A stretch of 64,000 nt of DNA, from contig JADLZL010003072.1 of NCBI GenBank assembly GCA_015844335.1, positions 310,001 to 374,000 on the forward strand, given 5' to 3'. Below are positions 36,226-47,004 of this stretch, piece by piece. The stretch is from Chrysopogon serrulatus (Eukaryota; Streptophyta; Magnoliopsida; Poales; Poaceae). The stretch's first letter is position 1, and each line of letters opens with the position of its first letter. Position numbers and translations under genes: made by a program. The notes below the pieces were generated by a model. That model did not search any database and had not been told where the DNA came from. It saw only the letters and a program-made list of their open reading frames with translations.

Positions 36226-37489
36226 CGTTACCTGTTATAGAGTTTAATAGATTTAAATAATGTAATCACTAAAAAGAAGACATGAATGTTTTATGATATT
36301 TATTAACAAACCTTAAGATGATCAGCAAACTCCTTCAATGGATTATAGATGAAAAGAACTCCTTGCTTATATGTTTCTCAAATAATACACGTCCGGGCTA
36401 AATCACATGTAGTTAAAAGAACTAGTTAAATAAATATGCCTCTCAATAATAACTAAAGCAAGACTAATTAATAAAACTCTAATTAAAGAATCACCAATAC
36501 TTAATTAAACAAAACATAACTAAATAATTAAAGCATCAATTTATTAGATGAAACCTTAAAAAAAAAAAAAAGAAGACTAATTAATGAAACCCTAATTAAA
36601 GCCTCACCACTACTTAATTTAACTAAACAAAAATAAATAATTAAAGAAAAACTAATTTCAAGCATCAATATGATAAATAAACTAGTAATTAAATAAGAGT
36701 AAACATAACTAAATGAACTAAACATAATAATTTAAAGCATCAATTTATTAGATGAAACCCTAAAAACTAAAGCAAAACTAAATAATAAAATCCTAATCAA
36801 AGCCTCAACACTAATAAACCATAACTACATAATTAAACAAACACTAATTTCAATCATCAATATGACACATAAACTAATAATTAAATAAGAGTAACTAATA
36901 TATAAATGAAACCCTAATTAAAGAATCACCACTAAAATTATCACTACTAGCTAATTAAACTAAACATAACCAAAAATTTAAATAAGAGTAACTAATAAAA
37001 CGCTAAAGGTTAAACTCTAGAAAAAAAGTGAAACCCTAGATAAATAGTGACTAGAATAATTAAAAAAACAAAAACCTAGCTACACTTCTCTCTCACTTGA
37101 GGTGAAACCCTAAATCTCAAAAAGTGGGTGGGGTTGAGCATGAGAATGGTGGAAATGTAACCTTAAAGGCCAAATTCTAGATACAAAAGTAAAAATCTAG
37201 TTCAAAATTGTGGCTAAAATTGATCAAAAATGGCAAAAAGCTAGTTACTCCTCTCTCTCTAGAGTGAAACCCTAAATCCTAAATGTGCCTAGAATTGAGC
37301 ATCAATGGTTAAAAAGAGGTAAGAGATATCAAAACTAACCTTTCTTAGCAACCTCCTTCAAAGAAATCAAGATCAAAACCTCTCCCCCCTTGTTTCTTCT
37401 CAAACGGACCTCCAAAATCGCCTCCAATGGAGGGTGGCGGCGGGCTACAGTTCTGGTGGGGAAGAAGGAGGGGTATATATAGCAGGATC
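36226..37489. other. CACTA 5' non-coding region (minus orientation)
   Basis: AT-rich sequence with recurring AATTAAA, ACTAAAC and AAACCCTA words runs up to about 37330. A more GC-rich leader-like segment follows (37330-37450). It probably holds the promoter and leader intron of the transposase gene. No conserved protein is visible. Confidence 0.55.
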
Positions 37490-37795
37490 GGTAGAGGCGG
37501 TTCACTTAAGGAACCGCTTTGTGCAAATAGATTAGCACTGGCGGTTCTCTTAACAAAACCGCCGGTGTAAATAGCCTCATTTACAATCGGCGATTTTCTT
37601 AAGTAACCCTTTTGTGTTAATCGAGGCCAACACAGGCGGTTCCTTAAGTAAACCGCCAGTGTAAATGAGGCTATTTACACTGGCGGTTTTGTTAAGAGAA
37701 CCGCCAGTGCTAACTCAGGCGGTTCTAGTTGCGGGACCCGCCTGTTGATTATCACTGGCGTCGTTTTTATAAAACCGCCAGTAGAAAAAAATACC
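37490..37795. repeat. Right subterminal repeats of the CACTA element
   Basis: Inverted and direct GGCGGTT / AACCGCC words with TTAAGTAA and GTGTAAAT spacers repeat to within about 30 bases of the right terminus. Spacer sequences differ from those of the left and internal arrays. Confidence 0.85.
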
Positions 37796-37827
37796 TACCG
37801 TCAACACAAATGCTTTGTGTACTAGTG

Positions 37828-38147
37828 TTCCATTCCCACATGTACTGCAATAGCTAGGATTTTTGGCACATCTTCCGGCCAAAAAGTTGACCAGATCAAA
37901 TCTTCATCCCAGTTCTCAGTGATTGGGTCATTAACTCAGCAACTCGTGTCAAGATACTCCCTCGTCTTGGGGTAACTGGCCTTCTCGTGGTACCGTCAGG
38001 CACCCATGGATCTTCCCAGACCTTGGTGCTTTCACCATTACCAATTCTCCAAATGACACCTGTCTTAACTAGTTGTAGTCCCTTTAGGATGCTGCGCCAT
38101 GTGTAAGATATCCTCTCCTTTGGGGTTGCAGTCAAGACCGTTCCATT
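37828..38147 (-). pseudogene. LINE ORF2 fragment between CACTA and LTR-A
   Basis: The minus strand reads NGTVLTATPKERISYTWRSI, GVIWRIGNGESTKVWEDPWV and further to LAIAVHVG, the linker between reverse transcriptase and zf-RVT in plant LINEs. Joined across LTR-A it gives ARVLKAKYYKNGTVLTATP, and across CACTA VHVGMEDILAWHFDAKGVF, both typical LINE strings. Confidence 0.92.
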
Positions 38148-38412
38148 TGTCGACTTAGTCAGCATAAATTATATGACGAAGTGTCTAGAAGCTAAGTGAG
38201 GAGAAGGCAAGGAGCCAGCATCCCCTCTTCTCCCCCTCTCTCCCTTTTATAGGTAGGTGGGAAGGGACATTTATCGTTTTTCTCCTTGATGGGACTTCTA
38301 TTTATAAACTTGCCACTCATGACAATAAAAGGGTCTTAATATTAATTCGATTCCCTAAACTATGTAATTGGGCCAGAGCAGGGGTGCCTAATCTATAATG
38401 CTACCCCCAACA
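38148..38412 (-). repeat. LTR-A 3' LTR
   Basis: The 265-base LTR is in minus orientation. By eye it differs from the partner at about a dozen positions, nearly all C/T or G/A transitions. It contains a CCCTTTTATAGG-like TATA region in plus reading. Confidence 0.93.
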
Positions 38413-38527
38413 ATAGCCCCTCAGCGATTTGGTTTTGATCGATGGTACAAGACCTAATAGCTGAATACAAACTAAATGTGGCCAATTAGAACTCAATTAT
38501 TTCATCTATATATAGACATTCTAAGGA

Positions 38528-39004
38528 CTACTTTCCTTTTTGCCTTTGGTGGCGCCCTTTGCTCGTGCCTCCATGGACCGATCTTTTGGAGACCTGCTCT
38601 TCGCACGACCTAGTTGAATCAGGCGAGGTGATTGACGTGGATGAAGTGGCCGTAGGGGAGGATGATGACATGTCTTCAATCCTTCGCTTGCGGGCGCCAG
38701 GCAAGGCTTCAGTTTTCGAGCGGTTTGCTTGTCCAAAACGCTCTGCGCCAATCCCTCTGCTGGCGCTCGTGGGATTCTTGTAAAGATGGTGATGGCGATC
38801 GCTTAGCTCCAGAATATTATCGAGAGCGAGATCGAAGATGCCGATTGGCGGCTCCGTGGCCTCGAGTGTTGGCGAGAATATCAAAAGTGCTGATGGAGAC
38901 TTCCCTCCTAAAATGTTGATAACACTAAAGTTGTTGTTCCAGCCGAATGAGCGAGCGCACACCAGCCGGATGCAATGGAACCATCGTCTCTTCATCAGTT
39001 GCAA
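38528..39004 (-). other. Unidentified open frame in LTR-A (158 residues)
   Basis: This minus-strand frame has a hydrophobic middle (NNNFSVINILGGKSPSALLI), a stretch LALDNILELSDRHHHLYKNP and a basic serine-rich end. I recognise no gag or pol motif. It lies near the 3' LTR in element orientation. It could be a residual element-specific protein, captured coding sequence, or a chance frame. Confidence 0.25.
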
Positions 39005-39923
39005 CGCGCCAGGCTGACGAACACTATCAATCGTTTCGGTGATGCCGGCTGCATGCTCGTATCATAGAGGCCCACCACATTTTGACCTCTCGGACCATCG
39101 GCTTAGCGAAAGCAAACGGACACTGGTTTTCGCAACCGGGAGGATTTTCCTTCAAAGGAGTGGATCATTTTTTTTCTAAGCGAACGGCTTTTCATGAGCC
39201 GAAGATGTGGCTACAAGACATTATGAACGGCGAAGGGATCTTCGCTAGTGCGATGGGATTTTCGCTACTTGCTCATCATTTATGGAGGATGGCTCTCAGA
39301 TCTCAGGGACTTCTTGTTTTCATAATGCGCGCTTTGGACAGCGCAGTTTTCAGCAATCGTGGTGTTCACCTTCGATAGTGAAATGTGACTCGTTTTCGTG
39401 GCCAGTGCGAAGTCCAAGCCTAACAAGCACTTGGCGAGGAGCTGCGTGCGCCTACTGTTCTGAATCTTATTGCATCCAAAGTTGCACCGGTTACATACGC
39501 ACGTGCCTGCTATTGTATGTGCCATTATTGCCATGCTCCAGCTACCTCCCTGCCTTTCAAGCAAAGGGGAAACTGAGCCAAGCCAAGCCAAGCAAAGAAC
39601 TCTGTAGAACCGCTCGTTACTCCGCCGATGACTTCCTCTCAAGCGGCGGAGCTAGCTTTTCGCCTATTCCTGGCAAGCAAGCAAAATCATACAGTGCTGG
39701 AACATTTTGATCACATAAATTATGGAAAGCTTACTTTGTTTTCAGCATTAAAATTCTGAGATATTTTTTGCAAGGATGAGCTTAGCTTATATTTCACAAC
39801 TTCAATCAATTCGGCACATTTGGCTTTCCTAAGTTGACATGCCAATAGACAGTTCACTTGGATTTTTGGAGTCTCACAAGGAAGATGTCGCCGTTTCTCG
39901 AAAGTTACGAGGGCGACTCCGCT

Positions 39924-40290
39924 TTTTTTGAGGTAAGGGGCGAATAGAGGAGATGATCCCCTCGGCGGAGGAGAAATGAGCCCCTCGGCGGTTTTAATAT
40001 TGTTTTAGCACCAATCCCCCAAACTTTTTGAGGCGAGGGGCGAATAGAGGAGAAATGGCACCTCGGTAGTTTCTGTATTATTTCGGCGCCAATCCCCCAA
40101 ACTTTTGGAGGCGAGGGGCGAATAGAGGAGAAATGAGCCCCTCGGCGGTTTCTCAGTATTATTTCGGCGCCGATCCCCCAAACTTTTTGAGGCGAGGAGC
40201 GAATGGAGGAGAAATGAGCCCCTCGGCAATTTTTTATTATTGCGGCTCCATTCCCCCAAACTTTTTGAGATGAGGGGGCAAATAGATGAG
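39924..40290. repeat. Tandem array in LTR-A, period about 82 bases
   Basis: About five units each contain CCCCCAAACTTTTTGAGG, CGAGGGGCGAATAGAGGAG and GAGCCCCTCGGCGG words. Units differ by substitutions and small indels. The period is close to 82 bases except in the first, longer unit. Confidence 0.88.
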
Positions 40291-40792
40291 AAATAAGCCC
40301 CTGATATGATACAATTTTGGGTGGTATTTATATGGAAACCCAGCGAGCGTTAAAGGAGACATAAAGATACGTGTGATATTTAAAAGGGGTTCTTTCAGCA
40401 ACAACCCATAGTTAGTGTTACGAACGGCATAGCCCCTTGCCGGGTTGTTGGCATGAGTTTTAGCTGTTGGCGCTAGTGCTGACTATAGAATTATTTACGA
40501 CCAAGTTTTGAAACACAAAGTTGCATGTATATCCTTGGCAACTTGAAGTTAATGTGCTCTTTAAATATGGTTGTATGTACAGAGATCGAAAAGGATGCAT
40601 CCGCCAATTTGCGGGTGCTGACTAGTTTTGATCTCATCGAATATATTCTTGCCAATATTAGGGGTCTTACGGTGATAAGACGCATTTTTCGGCTCATGGG
40701 GATGCTCGTGCTATGAGTGGATCTTTTGATCGAATGTGCAACATATAGGAAAGATACATTTGCTTATGAATGAGAGATCATTTTTATTTAGC

Positions 40793-41025
40793 TTCGCCCT
40801 TACGTATGCTTGGAGGGTCGAAGTCCTTGGCCCTTAGGTTTTTTATTTAACATCACCCTCCCGAATGCTTGGAGGGTCGAAGTTCTTAGCCCTTAAGCTT
40901 TTCATTTAGCTTCGCCCTCGTGTGTGCCCGTAGGGTCGAAGTCCTTAGCCCCTAGGCTTTTTATTTAACTTTGCCCTCACTTATTTTGGAAGGGTCGGAG
41001 TCTTAAGCCCTTGGGCTTTTCATTG
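40793..41025. repeat. Second tandem array in LTR-A, period about 60 bases
   Basis: Four units carry TTTAGCTTCGCCCT, GGAGGGTCGAAGTCCTTAGC and CCTTAGGCTTTTTATTTA words. They are independent of the array at 39924 and more diverged. Confidence 0.85.
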
Positions 41026-41039
41026 ATGCATATGATGGA

Positions 41040-43870
41040 AGCATTTATGAGAAATCAAATACATATGATAAATGAACCTTTTGAAAAATTTAGCAGAGTT
41101 AGTATGATTGCAAAAAGCTATTGACTTCAGAAAATTTCACATCTCAGAACAAAATAACCGAACAAGAAACCTCCAGCACTGGAGAAAACAGACCGAACCA
41201 TTCGAACACCTGAGTCTTAGTGTGTGCTTTTTTTATGACGGAAAATTCCAGTGGCTTTGAATATTTCGACGGTGACCGAATGGCGATGACAATTTCGAGC
41301 AGCTGACCTGCAGGTTAGGGACGAGCAAAAACAGTGCGAAAAGAGCTTGACAGCCCTCACGCCAAATAGCTAGCTCTTTACACTAGCGAAAACATATAGA
41401 CAAGAACCAATGTACTACAGACCAGTTGCTATTTTTGAAAATCGATGCTTCAGAAGCAACATAGCAGGCGCCCTGAGTGTCTCCGAGAAATTGAAAACCC
41501 ATCAACAATCCATCAGAACGGAGGTGGTGGCAAGAGGTGACCGGCTAGCACCGGCACTCCCAAAATGAAATCAACATATTACTTTAACTGGTCCTTGAGA
41601 TCTCCCTATATTCCTGTTGTAGGCGATTTAGTCAGTGCAGCAGCGAAACAAGCAAAAATGCTGACCGAACCGGAAGGAAGCTGAACGATTAGCTGTTCCT
41701 TCAGTTAACTGCAGTGATCCAGTTGTGTTGCTAAAGAAATCCAAGGAAGCCGAGCACAAGAGAATTGGAGGCCAAAGGATATCCCGTCATTACTCCCTGC
41801 CGAGTTGACCATTGACACAAGCTGCAAATGGATTATCTTGCTGTCGAATAGGGAAAAGCACAATCATTCCTACTAAGACACAGAGGGAAATTTCCTGGCT
41901 GAACTGCACGCAAGGCAAACAGGTTACAGTTGCAAAAAAGAAATTAAGACAGCTCTGCCTGTTACTGCTGCTTCTCAGAACCGAACAGATAGTATGAGAT
42001 ACAAGGGAGGTAAGTAATGCTGTTTCTGAGAACTGGATTAGAAAAATACGAGCAGATGTTTCCGACTTAGAACTGTGGGTTTTCACTCGCCTTTACTCGT
42101 CCATAATTGAAAGTTGAAACGCCGGCCTGCTGAAAATGAAACGAGGAACAACAGTACCTAGTACTGGAGTTTGACAAAAACCGTCCAAAACAAATTCGAT
42201 TGAAGTGAAATTCGAACTACAGCTATGCTGAATCATAGACCTTCCATTACGACTGAAAATTCTGAAAAAGAAAACACCTCCTGACTCCAGTTTCAAGAAG
42301 TTCAGGAAAACCTAGTAGAGGGGGAATTTTTGTGGATTTCTAAATTCTTGTCCAATTTGTGATTCCTCACAACAGCATACTAGTATGTCTGAGACAAGCA
42401 TGCATTTTCAGATAACAAACAGATTAAGACTATGGACCCACAATTCAAGACGATGTTGAGAGGGAAGTTAATCGAGATTAAAGATAATCATGTGGATGAC
42501 AACTATAGGCCTACAAATCCGGTTGCGCTCATTATTTTTTTTTATTTTAATTTTTGACGAACAACCCAATGTACACTGCTATTTTATCACTGACATGTAC
42601 TGGTAAGGTTGGTTCAATTTAGGCATATAAAAGGAGCACCCATGGGCAAATGTCTAGTATCTAGTATTTGTGTAAACATGGGCATCAATATATTTTACGA
42701 TCTTCAGAGTAAAAGGGAAGTAAACTGTTCAAAAGTTTGTGCACACGTGAGTGCTCTCAAACAGCGAAACTTGCCGCTATGTAACAAGAGGATAAATAAA
42801 GCAGAGATATAAACTAAATCGAAGCTAGCACAGGTAGGTACAGTCTGTGTATGTGTATGTAGGCTATAGTTTGATAAATAACAAACATGAACATTAGCGT
42901 TATTATGTGATGGCACAGTTAGAATCCCCTCGATCAGGATGCAGAGTCTTATGCGAAACAAGCTTGCCAGGTGAGGTTGCTTATCTGAAAATATTTGACT
43001 CAACCAGAAAGACCGACTGAATTCAAAAGCGAAGTGCTTACTTGTTTCGGATGGCATGCGGGTGACATGCTCTTGGGTTCGTCCCCGTTGACGAACAGGC
43101 TGCTGACGAACTGGTGCAGTTGCTTCAACGCCTTCACTGCCGCTTCCATTTCGCAGCTGGGCCTGAGCGAAGCGCGGAGGCCTGGGCGGCAGCAGCCTTC
43201 GGCTTCCTTCTTGGCCATAGTTGGCTTGTTCTCAAGGGCGGCGCGAGGAGGTCCGGGACCCCCTCGCCGAGCAGAGATTGTCTTTCCGCTGACCTTTCGA
43301 TGAGTTGAGGGCAGGGGCTCTCCACCCCCCTCGCTCTGCCGAAGAATCCTTCGCAGGGTGCAGACAAAATGCAGACACTGCAACAGGGCAACACCCAGCA
43401 GGCACAATACATTTGTGCTGTCGCTTGCAGCCTGCTCTTCTCACTACTCAGATGCCGCTCATCACAAGTGCTGGATCTGCTCCTTGCTGTTGAGCTGACG
43501 ACCGGAGAAGAACAAGAGCTACTACTGTTGTACAGATTTGCTCGCCTAGAGCTTTGAGCTGCTGAAACTGCCACTGTACCTGTATAACATAAGAAGACTG
43601 GCCCTGATCGAGGCCATCATGAGATTCGTTAACCTGTTACTGCTCTGTCTGAATCGAGTCAAAATACGCTTGTAACCGGAACTCAAGCAAAACAAGGGTA
43701 AACTGCTGCAACTGAAAACCCCCTAAATGGATTGGAAGAATCTCGCGAATTTTAGAAAACCGAACTCCAGAAGAAAAGGGAAAAGGAGAGGGAGGCAGAA
43801 ATTTGCGGCGCTCAAGTGAGAGATTAGATGGGCGAATCACCCTAACCTTACCCACATATGTCCAAGCACC
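41040..43870 (-). other. Gene-like, possibly captured sequence inside LTR-A
   Basis: On the minus strand, 43860-43640 resembles a plant untranslated leader (pyrimidine-rich, TCTCTCACTTGAGCG). An exon-like stretch at about 43200-43043 (KPTMAKKEAEGCCRPGLRA, EMEAAVKALKQLHQFVSSLF) ends at a strong GTAAGC donor, plus-strand 43038-43043. No retroviral motif occurs here. I suspect transduced host gene sequence but cannot name the source or find all exons. Confidence 0.3.
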
Positions 43871-44904
43871 GAATTGCCCGAGAAAATGGAAATTTTGCCC
43901 CTATGAGGAGTGGGCTTCGCTGTTTTGCCATCCAATTCGTGGGCTTCGCTCTTTTGCCATTATCAAACTCGACGCACCCGCTGGAATGCCCTACGACGGA
44001 TTTGTTGCCTGTTCTGCCCCTGAGCCTTCTCCCTTCCGTTCGTTTCTTCTTCTTCCTTTCCTGTTCTTCTTCTTCCTTTCCTCCATGGCAAGCAGCAGCA
44101 GCACACACGCGTGAGTGCAGCAGCAACCAGCAAGCACGCGCGTGAGCAGCACCACGTTCGCGAGCAGCAGCAGCAAAGCACGCGCGCGAGCAGTAGCAGC
44201 AGCAGCAGCAGCAGCACGCGCCAGCAGTAGCAGCAGCAGCAGCACGCGCGCGAGGCGGAGCTTGCAGCCTGGGCACGCGCGCGAAGCGGCAGCCGGAGCT
44301 TGCAGCCTGGGCAGCACGCTGGAGCACGAGGCCGGCCGCCAGCGGGAGCCCCCCGCCGGCGTGGAGCTCGTGGCTCCAGCGGCATGTGGAGCTCGTGGGC
44401 CCGGACCTACGCGCTGCTGCTTGCTGCTTGGCCGCGAAGGCGAAGGATGGCGGCGTGGCTGGGGGGAGGCGGCCGGCGGGCGGCGCGGCCGGGCTGCCCG
44501 TCTTGTGGAGCGTCGAGGCGGCGGGCGGGCCTGCCGCCCGCGCCGTGGAGCGTCGGGCGGCTGCGGCGACCGCCTGCCTGCCTTCGGTCCCTCCGGCCGG
44601 GGAGGTGGGCTGCCGTGGAGCGGCGGCGGCGGCGGGGCGTTGCCGTCTGCTCTCCTCCCCTCTCTCTCTCTCTCTCTCGTTCTTCCGTTCCTCTCGCTCT
44701 CTGCTTCCCTCCGTAAAAAGGCCGTGAACGAACGGAGGAAATGGAGAAGGCTCAGGGGCAGAACAGGCAACAAACCTGTCGCAGGGCATTCCAGCGGGTG
44801 CGTCGAGTTTGATAATGGCAAAAGAGCGAAGCCCATAAATTGGATGGCAAAACAACGAAGCCCACTCCTCATAGGGGCAAAATTTCCATTTTCTCGAATT
44901 GCCC
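43871..44904. mobile_element. Mutator-like element (TIR-MULE), 1016 bases plus target duplication
   Basis: Terminal inverted repeats of about 180 bases begin GAGAAAATGGAAATTTTGCC at 43880 and end with its complement at 44895. A perfect 9-base duplication, GAATTGCCC, flanks it (43871-43879 and 44896-44904), the signature length for Mutator. The interior (44060-44700) is GC-rich with CAG/GCA triplet runs and a CT run, with no transposase. It is non-autonomous; the GC-rich interior might be captured gene sequence, as in Pack-MULEs. Confidence 0.93.
44085..44300. repeat. CAG/GCA-rich triplet repeats in the MULE interior
   Basis: Interrupted runs of GCAGCAGCAG alternate with CACGCGCGCGAG words. 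They produce alanine-, serine- or leucine/cysteine-rich chance frames on both strands. Slippage during replication or sequencing is likely here. Confidence 0.85.
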
Positions 44905-45404
44905 AGAGAAATTTGCCCCAAACTGCAGTCGAATCGTTTCATCAAAAAATCCCCAAAGATTCCACCGAAAATCACAGAAAAGAAAAAGAAACTCAGCGGT
45001 GTCATCACAGGCGGAGATTGCGCGACGCCGAGTAGGCGCACGAAGTGACGGGGGAGATTGCGGCACTGGGAGCACGTGGGATGAAGAGCTCGCTCGGGCA
45101 GCGCGCAGTGCTCGCAAGCACGGAGTGGTACTCGCCCCGGGCGGATCGGGCGAAGGGTGCTCAGCCCAGGGGAATGTGCCAGCGCCGGCCAACCAGGCGC
45201 TCCATCGCGAGCGGCGCGAAGTGGTGTTCGGCCTGCCCAACTGGCGAAGGGGTGCTTGCCTAGGCCGGGAGAGTATCCGCTCGTTGCTCTTCGGAAAAAT
45301 CTCGAGCATGAACCACGGGGCGAAGAGGTAGCCCTCGAGCGAAGTGGACCTCGCCTCCGCGAAGGGTGTTTTGATGACTGCACAGTGCGCGCCCGGCAGC
45401 CTTC

Positions 45405-45503
45405 CTCTTCGGAACCTTTCGCTGGTTGCGCAGTCTTCATCGGCGGAACCTTTTGCTGGCTGCGCAGTCTTCCTCGACGGAACATTTCGCTGGCTGCGCA
45501 GGT
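45405..45503. repeat. Three-copy repeat in the LTR-A leader, period about 36
   Basis: Three units share CGGAAC(C)TTT(T)CGCTGG(T/C)TGCGCAGTCTTC-like sequence, next to the primer-binding-site end of the element. They lie in the 5' untranslated region in element orientation. Confidence 0.8.
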
Positions 45504-45555
45504 GGCTACTCCTTCGCTCGGTCGTGAAAAGTTCGAGCCCCACGGTGGGCGCCAA

Positions 45556-45820
45556 TGTCGACTTAGTCAGCATAAATTATATGATGAAGTGTCTAGAAGC
45601 TAAGTGAGGAGGAGGCAAGGAGCCAGCATCCCCTTTTCTCCCCCTCTCTCCCTTTTATAGGTAGGTGGGAAGCGACATTTATTGTTTTTTCTTTTGATGG
45701 GACTTCTATTTATAAACTTGCCACTCATGATAATAAAAGAGTCTTAATATTAATTCGATTCCCTAAACTATGTAATTGAGCCAGAGCAGGGGTGCCTAAT
45801 CTATAATGCTACCCCCAACA
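45556..45820 (-). repeat. LTR-A 5' LTR
   Basis: This 265-base LTR adjoins the primer-binding site at about 45537-45555 and is therefore the 5' LTR of the minus-oriented element. Read on the minus strand, it starts TGTTGGGGGTAGC and ends GACTAAGTCGACA. Confidence 0.93.
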
Positions 45821-47004
45821 CCATTTTTGTAGTATTTAGCCTTAAGCACTCTGGCACATAGTGATTGAAGGTTGTGGAATAATCTCTAGCTTTGCTTGGC
45901 CAACATTGCCATATTGAAAGCATGGGCATCTTTGAATCCGAGACCCCCCTGGCATTTAGGTTTTGGAGCGTATCCCAGCTTAGCCAGTGCATCTTTTTCT
46001 CTTTGTCATTTTGACTCCACCAGTATCTGCATATTTGCCTACTTATCTGGTCACAAACTTCCTTGGTAATGTCAAAACACCCCATAGCATATGTAGGTAT
46101 GGCTTGAGCTACAGCTTTTAACATAATCTCCTTCCCTGCATTAGACAGCAACTTCTCTTTCCAGCCTTGGATTCGTTGCCAGACTCTCTCTTTCAGGTAG
46201 CTGAAGACTTGTACTCTATTCATCCCCACATGGATTGGCAACCCCAGATATTTATAATTAAAAGACTCTCTTTATTCCAAGTGTTTGCATCACTGCACAC
46301 CTCTTATTACTGCTAGTATTCTTGCTGAACATCACCGTAGATTTCTCTTTGTTGATCATTTGTCCTGAGCACCCCGCATACAAGTCCAGAATCCACTGGA
46401 GCTTTGCCGCATCTTCCCCGTTTGCACGAATAAGGATCAGCGAATCATCGGCAAACAGCAGGTGAGAGATGCTTGGTGCGCCATGACAAATTTTCACACC
46501 CCCAATTTCACCATTCTCTTCGGCTTTCCTCAGCAAGGCAGAGAAACCCTCAGCACACATCAGGAATAGGTACGCAGAGAGTGGATCACCCTGCCATAAC
46601 CCTCTTTCTAGGATTATCTCTTCTGTTAGACTGACATTGACCTTCACCTTATATTTAACTGTGGTTACACATTTCATAATGAGATCAACCCAACTCCCTG
46701 CAAAACCCATTCTAGCCATCATATCTCTCAGGAACACCCATTCAATCCTATCATATGCTTTACTCATATCAAGCTTGACAGCGGCATACCCCATATTACC
46801 CCTCTTTTTATTCTGCATATAGTGCAAAATCTCATAAGCTACAAGAGAATTATTTGAAATCAGCGGCCTGGTATAAAGACACTCTGGGAGAACAACTTTG
46901 AGATGATTTGCTAGAACCTTTGACACTACCTTATATAGAACATTGCACAAGCTAATTCGGCGCAGATCCTTCACCTGTTCTGGGGTCTGCACTTTAGGTA
47001 TAAG
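45821..47004 (-). pseudogene. LINE ORF2 reverse transcriptase, C-terminal part
   Basis: The minus strand from 47016 carries IPKVQTPEQVKDLRRISLCN, KLDMSKAYDRIEWVF, GLWQGDPLSAYLF and SHLLFADDSLILI, the core reverse transcriptase motifs including the catalytic ADD. The thumb and linker follow (YLKERVWQRIQGWKEKLLSN, KAVAQAIPTYAMGCF, ARGVSDSK). A dozen residues usually found between VLPE and LISNN are missing. The frame changes near 46250 and in the linker. LTR-B cuts the N-terminal end at 47004. Confidence 0.93.

Larger units (their letters stand above)
25654..37827 (-). mobile_element. CACTA (En/Spm) DNA transposon, 12.2 kb
   Basis: Both ends begin with CACTAGTACACAAA (the right end inverted) and are flanked by the 3-base duplication TTC (25651-25653 and 37828-37830), exactly as in En/Spm elements. 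Subterminal arrays of GGCGGTT and AACCGCC words occupy about 25670-25920 and 37490-37795. Two minus-strand coding blocks follow the family layout: a TNPD-like transposase (32706-36225) and a Transposase_24/Ulp1-like block (26558-29755). Frameshifts show it is no longer autonomous. Confidence 0.95.
38148..45820 (-). mobile_element. LTR-A: non-autonomous LTR retrotransposon, 7.7 kb
   Basis: Two 265-base LTRs (38148-38412 and 45556-45820) start TGTCGACTTAG and end CCCCCAACA on the plus strand, flanked by the 5-base duplication CCATT (38143-38147 and 45821-45825). Minus orientation is shown by a primer-binding site next to the right LTR (TTGGCGCCCACCGTGGGGC on the minus strand, about 45537-45555) and a purine-rich GAGGGGCTAT next to the left LTR. 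No gag, protease, reverse transcriptase or integrase is recognisable in the 7.1 kb interior. Confidence 0.93.

Noticed and set aside
43848..45485. 545-residue minus-strand frame in LTR-A
   Set aside because: It spans the MULE boundary and reads through its inverted repeats and CAG-type triplets, so it cannot be an ancestral gene; no gag or pol motifs.
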